64,000 nucleotides of DNA from the NCBI GenBank assembly GCA_029448655.1, contig JACCLO010000006.1, positions 3,224,001 through 3,288,000 of the forward strand, given 5' to 3'. Below are positions 57,104 through 64,000 of the stretch, piece by piece; position 1 is the first letter of the stretch; every line of letters begins with the position of its first letter. The position numbers were made by a program, and so were the translations under genes. This stretch comes from Wolfiporia cocos (Eukaryota > Basidiomycota > Agaricomycetes > Polyporales > Phaeolaceae). The notes beneath the pieces were generated by a model. The model saw only the letters and a program-made list of their open reading frames with translations. It made no database searches and was not told the origin of the DNA.

Positions 57104-57484
57104 TGTCACAAGCCGATTTTCTCCAACTAGCTAACAACTAGTGATGGACTCTAAACCCTTATCTTATCTAAGCATGTGCCTAAGCAGTCATGTGCAAAGA
57201 CCCCGATCACCCTATCACATGCTGACAGACCCCCAGACACTCTGTGCCGTGTACCTACACCCATTATAGGGTTACCTACATTATAACGGACTATCAGCTT
57301 ACATAATAACTATACAGTTGCCAAACATGTACAAACAGTAGAATAGCATACATACTGGCCGACAAGCTGGGTAGCACCCCAGACTCATCTTGGCCTTATA
57401 TGCCTTGAGTAGCCTCAGACCAGGAATACGCCTTTGTGCGAGTTCTATTCCCCTGAGTTGTTGCTTGAGATCGTGCTTGCATCA
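57104..57484 (+). repeat. 5' LTR of the second gypsy element
   Basis: 381 bases, TGTCACAAGCC to TTGCATCA; the same family as the solo LTR at 47708-48089. A stem CTGGG/CCCAG lies at 57367-57382 after a weak TATA. Confidence 0.9.
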
Positions 57485-58243
57485 TAAGATGAGTCTTCCC
57501 CCCATTCAGTGGTCTTACCCTGAACAACCCCAGCACACTAGGGGCAAAGTGCATCACACCCTTTGCCCTTGTTTGACCTCAGTCATCTGGGCATTGTGAT
57601 TATCATACCCACTGCATCCCAGGGTTAAGGGATTTGGGTTCTGGGGAAACACTGTGAACAGCATGTAGGGGACCTCTTCTACTGTTGCTTCAAAGCTACT
57701 GAGCCACCATTGTGCAGCATGGCATAAAGGCTTTGGGTTATACTCCCACCAGAGTAACTGTGCACCCAATGCATAATAGTTAAAGGCATTAAGGGGCCCT
57801 CTGGCAGTGTACTGAAGCACTGGTCGTCTATTTACAGGCCTTACTGCCCCAACAATACGCACATTACTGCGCCCCCACTACCTATATAACAACCCGGCAC
57901 CTTACCAGTGGCCAAAGGGGCTAGATAATGCCCATACTGTATGCCACCTGGCCCTATGGTAGACATTTTACACGCCCCACCACACAGGCGGATAGTTCCT
58001 GTGCCCCCGGTATCCCGAATTAGCTTCGGGGCTGGATGAGGCTGAGATTACTTGCCGGCCTTGGGCAGAAAACCCCTTGGCATTTCTTGGCGCACCTCTG
58101 AAAAGAGGTGGTCTCAGTTTTGAGTGGACCAGAAGTTTCTAGCTACCACCTGATAGCCTTTAGCAGGTCCCACAGTGGGTGGGTAGTGCTTCAGGTTGCG
58201 ACTCAACCTTCACTTACATACATCATTTGCACACATATGAGCC
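57485..58243 (+). other. Leader of the second gypsy element
   Basis: No coding frame supported. Presumed untranslated leader. Confidence 0.5.
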
Positions 58244-60025
58244 ATGGCTCACAATCTCGACTACATCCGAAACCCCCACAGTGCTCTGCCACTGGCCGAA
58301 GAACAGGCCTTTGTCCCCAGTACTCCAATCCACGACCCAATGCAGGATTTCTTCAATGACTTCGGTATGCTTTTGGTGTGGGATAGTATCCATGCCCCTG
58401 CCACCAACAACGTCAAACAGGGAACCATTGGTGTCCTAACCCCCCGACAATCCCTTGCATCAAGTGCAGCCCCACACCAAGGGCCCCCAGTAGCAGCCCT
58501 CAACACAGCCTTCCACATCGCCCAAAACCAAAGTAACATGGTTCAGGATGGAAGCCAGCTTGGACACATCGACTCACCACTGGCTGTCCAATGGGCCTTC
58601 CCGCCCAACCCCACGTCACATGGTTTTGGACTGGTGTGTCAACAGGTAGCGGCCACAATGGTCAACACCAGTGTATGGTCCAGGGAAATGGCCGGATGGT
58701 ACCTTCGGGAAGCCCAACAAGTACAGGCAGATGCCATCCAAGCCAGAGACATGGCCTCTCAGTGCACTCAAGAGCCCACCCCAGTCAGGTCACATGTCAG
58801 CCAGGAAAGTTGGTTCAGGCCCATCGAAAACTGGGTGTGATCGGTACACATGCACACTCCCCAGCAATCGGTTCATGGCCCTCGACCTCTCCCTACACCC
58901 CTGTCCTGGCAAACCAACCCATTTCTACCCGGATACATGCCCCTGGTCCAGACATTCACACAGGTAGCACAAGTCCTGGTCCTTCCATCAGTAGCACCAC
59001 AGACCATGCCCGTGAACACATGGGGAGCCGTGCCTCTCCAAGGAACTTGTGCATCTATGTGGTGGCCCGAGAAACCGGCAACCTTGCAATGGGACACATA
59101 CTCGATCCTCCCGGAACCACAGCCTGACCCATGATACAAGTCTAAGGTCAGGGAACCGGAGGCATTCACCGGCAGCAGATTCACAGACTGGTACATGCAG
59201 CTCAAGCTGTACATCGACGACAATGCCCCGCTCCTGTTCACTGACTCCAAAAAAGTCGGGGTAGCCATCTTGTTAATCTGCAGACCCAAGATTGATGCAT
59301 GGGTAATGGTGTTTACCCAGGAACACTACATGGGCGGTCAATGGCGACTCAGCTGGCCTTGGTTTGTTTGGGAACTCCACCAAAAATTCGACGACCTGGA
59401 CCTGGAGAAAAAGGCGGTGGTAGCAGCTGAAATCCAGGCTGGACACAGTGAGGAATACTTCCAGGAGCTGGAACATCTCCTTAATGAGGCAAAATACCAC
59501 TGGGAAAACCAGGTGGTCCACTGCTGGGTCACCTCAGCCATCCCCAAGGAAATATACTCGTCGGTCCACCAGGCTTCCATTGCAGCCACCATCAATGACA
59601 AATCGCAGCGGGGATACAATGTCCAGATTCCAGAGGACTATGAGTCCTGGAAGCAGGCAATCCTCCATATGGACAACATGATGTGTCGTCTTCGGGACGA
59701 GGAAAAGCTGAGGAACCACAGGAAGGACAAGGTTATGGACAAGGGCAAGGAGAATGCCTGGACAGAGCACCCTAAAATGGAGCCAACAGACAAGCAATGA
59801 GCAAACTTGCTCAAGCGGAAGTGCCACAGCTGCCAGAAGACGCAAGCAGAGGCCCCCAGCAAGGGTTGCACCAAGTCCCTCTGGCACCAATCAAACTGGC
59901 AGCCTTGACAAGCGAACAGCACCCCCACCACCAGTGGATCTGGAACAGCATGAACCCGGCAGGTCACAGATGGGAATGATGCTCCCAAAGTCCTCAGCAA
60001 GATACCCCAGGAGGACTTCGTCCAA
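58244..60025 (+). pseudogene. Gag of the second gypsy element
   Basis: One frame from 58244, with TGA stops at 58838, 59132 and 59798 and a few more before 60026. A Pro/Gln-rich N-terminal part is followed by a capsid-like part: EPEAFTGSRFTDWYMQLKLY near 59155-59215, and WELHQKFDDLDLEKKA near 59370-59420. The basic KDKVMDKGKEN tail follows. No zinc knuckle is evident. Most stops fit CGA to TGA. Confidence 0.8.
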
Positions 60026-60663
60026 ATGGTGGCCACTTGGGCTAAGGAGAACCCCGAGGCAGCAAAGGAAGCTGGGTTCACACCCACTCAGGTAAGTCAT
60101 CCTCACTCTAACAACAAGTTTCCGGTTCTTGATGTGGAAGAAGTAAAAATCCTCGAACCTGCCATGGAGAATGATGAACCGGTGGATGGACTATATGGGC
60201 TAGAGACTGGGGCCCTGATATTAGCCACAATTCCTGCACATTCTGTAACATCTGACATAGATGATGACAATGGAGCTTCAACATGCTCTGATGATTCATT
60301 TGTAACAGCCTTGGAGGGGCCTCCTACCGGAGCTTGGTGGGAGGCAAATACCATACTTAATTCCTCCAGTATCAATATAACATATGTGCCAATGGACATA
60401 GACCTGGTAGTGACATCAGATGTGGAAATGGTAGATGCATCTGATGCCACTAAGAAAAAATCAGAAAAGAAAGTGCAGCATAGATGGACCAAGAAGAAGG
60501 TCATCACACTTGACATCTACCTAGATCACCTGTGGGCCATACCACCCGAGCAAAAAAGCGAAGGCACCATGGGCTATGATCTCTATTCTGCTGAGGAAGT
60601 ACTCGTACCTCACAGAATGCACATCACCGTGGATACCGGCATTATGATCAGAATGCCACCCGG

Positions 60664-61367
60664 TGTCACGGGTTGAATACCCATTCGTATATTCAAGTCT
60701 TGAATATAGATTGTTCTTCTGCACGTAGTCCAAAGGACGTGTGCAAGGCAAATGCTTGTTAGATGCCTTCAAATCCTAGGTGAAGTTCCTAGGAGATCGC
60801 TCAATATCCAATATGTGTTAGAGGATATAATCGGTTCAGATTGCAAGTCGAATAAAATATGAGACTTGCCTAAGTCCGAGAAGTCAGTGTGCACTTCAAG
60901 GACTTAGTTGTTTGGGTTGCTCAAGGGAAATACTGAGCATAGTTTCCTACATTTGAGAATGAGTATAAGACTTCTTGTTTGTACAACAAGGTCGAGCTGA
61001 AGAGCCTCGACAGTAAGTACATGAGTTTATATACTACGTTAAGTCCCAGGGGTCAAATCTGTCCCAGATGTCACCGATACTATCTACACTATAGTATGAA
61101 ATAGGTATGTAGTGATATATCCGAAATGATGGATAGGAATGATGATGGCGGTTGAACACCATCTATCAGCTAACAAATGATAATTATGAAACGAGGGCAG
61201 AGTTGGATCTGCCAAAGGTGAAATGTGCCCTCTATGCTAGTACAAGTGGGGATGCGCCCAGTAGAGTCACGAATAGCCAGGGGGTTTGGTTGTGCAACAA
61301 GTCCCTGTATCGTATTCGCCCAATGGTGAGTTCTGCCAGCGTCCGAAAAATCGAAATAACCGTAACA
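60664..61367 (-). mobile_element. Solo LTR, TGTTACGG family
   Basis: 704 bases, flanked by CCCGG and CCCAG (one transition). Inverted relative of 4705-5410 and 12161-12861. It carries the CTTGTT/AACAAG hairpin at 60974-60990 next to a reversed TATA. Confidence 0.93.
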
Positions 61368-61470
61368 CCCAGTGTATATGGGTGCATTGCTCCACAATCC
61401 GGACTTGCCCTGAAGGGAGTCGATGTGGAAGGCAGTGTAGTAGATGATGACTACACCAGCCGACTAAAAG

Positions 61471-61867
61471 TGTCACAGTACGCTGTGGCATGGCTCGGAC
61501 TGGTAACGTGACCTGTAGGTTAGATAGGTATCGTATTGTAGATAAGATGGGGCACTAGCTACTATACTTACGGTCACATTAGCTACAGGCTGTGTAGCAC
61601 ATGACTGCCTAGCAACTGTAGTAACCTGTGCGCCTTACAGTGCACAGGCCCCTTTAGGGCAGACAGTAGCTTAGTGGTGCAGCATGTACTTACAGTGTGA
61701 CGTCTGAGGTTAGCACCTCAGACATAGTATTCTCATCGTCAGGTCTAGTACCTGGTATCTCAACCCTGAGCATCGGTGTGCCCTGCTTCATACCTATGCA
61801 CTGCTAGTCTGAGGGCGACCACTGTGTATGACATACACAAGTCCTTGGGCACAGAGGTATTGTGATA
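61471..61867 (+). mobile_element. Solo LTR, 397 bp
   Basis: TGTCACAGTACG to TTGTGATA with a perfect duplication AAAAG (61466-61470, 61868-61872). Hairpin GTCTGAGGT-TAGC-ACCTCAGAC at 61702-61723. Confidence 0.93.
61702..61723 (+). promoter_or_regulatory. LTR hairpin
   Basis: Perfect 9-bp stem, the TATA position degenerate (tgtactta). Confidence 0.55.
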
Positions 61868-62049
61868 AAAAGTCATACTGAATAATCAGACCAGAGCAGA
61901 TTATCAGGTCGAGTATGGAGACAGAATTGCCCAGTTCATACTCAAATGCAATATGACACCAGACACCAAGATCGTCAAATCAATCTGTGAAGCCCGGTGT
62001 GGAACACAGGGGTTCAGTTTGACTGGAGAGAAACTCAAAGGAAACATGG

Positions 62050-62499
62050 TGACACAGTACGGCCTGACGTACGTGGGGACCGCGTAAGCGGGGGTCCTAA
62101 CACCCAGCGAGGCTCTCAGACTAGCAGGTAGGCATAGAGAGAGAGGCGGGGCAGGTCGCAGATGGGCACGCCAGGCAGCCAGACAGTAGAGGAGGGTATC
62201 ATTACCCCCAAACGTCGAGAATGCTAAACATGAGCATAAGGCTCATGTCGTCGCGCATATATACATGTGGTCGCACTACTGCTACTAAGCCTGCCCTAAG
62301 GCCTTAGAGGCTGTGCTGCATATGTAAGCATAATGTGGCGCCAGTAATGGCGCCGGGTCATGTGCATGGGGAGACGCCAGTAAGGGCGCCTGTACATAAG
62401 GTGGTGTGACGCTATAGGGATAGCAGGTTAATAACGTAGATAATATCCTGTATATACCATAAGAAATAACGGGGCAACGCCACAGTAAAAACTGTGACA
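62050..62499 (-). mobile_element. Solo LTR, 450 bp
   Basis: TGACACAGT to ACTGTGACA with a perfect duplication CATGG (62045-62049, 62500-62504). It separates the dUTPase from the protease; removal gives GNMVVIKTG in frame. Confidence 0.93.
62228..62264 (-). promoter_or_regulatory. LTR TATA box and hairpin
   Basis: Minus strand TGTATATATG then ACATGAGC / GCTCATGT, perfect 8 bp (62228-62248). Confidence 0.6.
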
Positions 62500-62504
62500 C
62501 ATGG

Positions 62505-62960
62505 TAGTAATCAAGACGGGATAACGGGGAAGGCAGATTGAACTACCAATCACCCTCCACTGCCCTGACGGATGAAGCCTATTCACAAAGGCTCTCATCG
62601 ACTCTGGTTCTACTGGATCAGTGATCAGTAAGACCTATGTGGAAAACCACAAACTCGAGCAAATCCCACTCAATCATCCCATCAAGCTTTTCAATGCCAA
62701 TGGTTTGGCCAACTCAATGGGGCTCATAATGCATTATGTCAAGCTCCAGATGCAGATCAACACACACTTGGAAACCTGAAAGTTCCACATCATGGAACTT
62801 AGCTCTGCAGACATTTTCATTGGCTTTGACTGGCTCAAAGACCACAATCCTTCCATTGACTGGAAGAAGCACAAGATCACGTTCACTTGCAACTGCAAAC
62901 ACAAGCAGATCGAGGACGGTGATCACATTTACTACATTTTCACTGATGCATGGATCTGAA
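62505..62960 (+). pseudogene. Aspartic protease of the second gypsy element
   Basis: Active site ALIDSGSTGS near 62598-62630 and IFIGFDWLKDHN near 62815-62850. Three in-frame stops are seen (near 62521, 62572 and 62777), followed by one at 62958. Confidence 0.88.
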
Positions 62961-64000
62961 ACAGGGAAGAGTGTAGAGCAGACATCGTGGAACGTGTCCA
63001 AGCCACGAAGGCAAGAGAAATTGCCATCACAGCTGGCAAAAGCACGGAAGCCAAAACATTCGAGGAGGTCATACCTGAGTACTTACACGAAATCAAAGAT
63101 GTGTTTGAGGAAAAGGAGTTCGACACACTCCCAGAACAGCAACCGTGGGATCATGCCATCAGACTCCTCCCCAATTCCGAACCATACATGGGCAAAATGC
63201 TATGCCCTTTCTCCACGTGAACAGGAAGCACTGGATGACTTCCTAGAAGAGCAACTGCACACGGGCCGCATCCACCCATCAAAGTCACCATGGGGGGCAC
63301 CCTTCTTCTTTGTCAAACAGAAAGACGGGAAACTACACCCTATCCAAGACTATCGTAAGTTGAACCAAATGACCAAAAAGAACAGGTACCCGCTCCTGCT
63401 CATCACGGAGCTGCTCAACAAGCTAAAGCGAGCTAAGTACTTTTCCAAATTGGACATACATTGGGGATACACGAACATCAGAATCAAAGAAGGCAACAAA
63501 GAAAAAGCTGCCTTCATCACCAATCAGGGCCTATACGAGCCACTGGTGATGTTCTTCGGAATGTGCAACACACCGGGCACATTCCAGACTTTGATGAATG
63601 ACATATTTAGAGACCTAGTCCTCACAGGAAAGGTCATTGTATACTTGGACAATATACTTCTTTTCATGGAGAACCAAAATGAACACAGGGAAATCCTGAG
63701 ACGAGTTCTACAGGTTCTCCATCAAAATAAGTTGACATGCAAGCCAGAGAAATGCAAGTTCAAGCAGTCCAAAGTAGAATATCTCGGACACATAATCTCT
63801 CACATAGGGAAATCCGTATGGATCCCACGAAGGTAGCTGCAGTAGCTGAATGGCCAGCACCTTGGAACAAGAAAGAAGTGCAATCCTTTATAGGATTTGC
63901 CAACTTCTACTGGAGATTTATTCCCAAGTTCTCTATGGTAGCGTGCCCACTGATCAATCTGACCAAAAATAAAAATGGAGAATGGCAGTGGGGTACAGCT
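62960..64000 (+). pseudogene. Reverse transcriptase of the second gypsy element
   Basis: RT motifs: SKSPWGAPFFFVKQKDGK (about 63278-63330), QDYRKLN, YFSKLDIHWGYTNIRI, and GKVIVYLDNILLF with YLDN at 63642-63653. Open from 63210 to 63836. A one-base shift near 63200 precedes it and another near 63806 leads to the connection domain KKEVQSFIGFANFYWRFI, running off the window. This copy of RT is the best preserved pol segment here. Confidence 0.93.

Larger units (their letters stand above)
60026..62044 (+). pseudogene. dUTPase of the second gypsy element, twice interrupted
   Basis: After an acidic linker (SDIDDDNGAS) and a Lys-rich patch come the dUTPase motifs: GYDLYSAEE (about 60574), then, across the solo LTR 60664-61367, VYGCIAPQSGLA and GSVVDDDYT, then, across 61471-61867, EYGDRIAQ and CGTQGFSLTG. 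Each junction is in frame after removing the LTR and one duplication. The final motif normally has RGT...GFGSTG, so some residues have drifted. Confidence 0.92.
57104..64000 (+). mobile_element. Second Ty3/gypsy element, cut by window edge
   Basis: 5' LTR, leader, gag, dUTPase, protease and RT in the same order as the first element but different in sequence. Three solo LTRs (60664-61367, 61471-61867, 62050-62499) sit within about 285 ancestral coding bases of the dUTPase-protease region. Gag and dUTPase are in one frame, interrupted mainly by TGA. The 3' LTR is outside the window. Confidence 0.93.

Noticed and set aside
58850..59289. Overlapping frames around 58.6-59.3 kb as separate genes
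   Set aside because: They lie within Gag; the 58244 frame continues through them after TGA stops.

Overview
The window reads as a fungal, very probably basidiomycete (Agaricomycete-type), repeat-rich chromosomal region. The reasons are short GT-AG introns of about 40-60 bases, DUF6533-type membrane proteins, aldo/keto reductase (AKR) genes in fungal style, chromodomain Ty3/gypsy elements and hAT and Tc1 transposons. No intact single-copy housekeeping gene was recognised, and no rRNA, functional tRNA gene or CRISPR array was seen. Almost every coding trace is broken by stops, frameshifts or insertions. All statements come from reading the sequence; no database search was run.

Layout. 1-4.2 kb: an AKR scrap, a diverged inverted repeat and a dead Tc1/mariner element (1709-3318). 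4.2-16.2 kb: a 12 kb gypsy chromovirus with matching 370-bp LTRs, carrying gag, dUTPase, protease, RT, RNase H, integrase and chromodomain, and peppered with six solo LTRs, two of them nested in a third. 16.4-42.5 kb, with outliers to 46.7 kb: a duplicated AKR + DUF6533 membrane-protein locus (AKR pieces at 16.4-19.2, 30.3-36.2 and 40-46.7 kb; membrane genes at 20.4-22.0, 24.0-25.2 and 38.0-39.5 kb; tail copy at 56.4 kb), cut by hAT-like elements, MITEs and solo LTRs. 42.5-45.9 kb: unexplained repeat-rich insert with a 30-bp minisatellite. 47.7-54.6 kb: eroded host genes of unknown function, one with a possible PD-(D/E)XK core, hit by a hAT element and a 929-bp solo LTR. 54.7-56.4 kb: a minus-strand host reading frame split by two hAT elements. 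57.1-64 kb: a second gypsy element, cut off by the window edge, with three solo LTRs packed into its dUTPase-protease region.

Main results. (1) Non-autonomous hAT elements share ends and 8-bp target duplications, and carry two outward-facing tRNA-derived modules, each with A and B boxes. (2) About a dozen different LTRs place a short hairpin just downstream of the TATA box; the stem sequence differs between families while pairing is kept, suggesting an RNA-level function. (3) Both gypsy elements encode a dUTPase fused upstream of the protease. (4) Removing each coding-region insertion plus one target duplication restores a continuous reading frame, so insertion order can be read directly.
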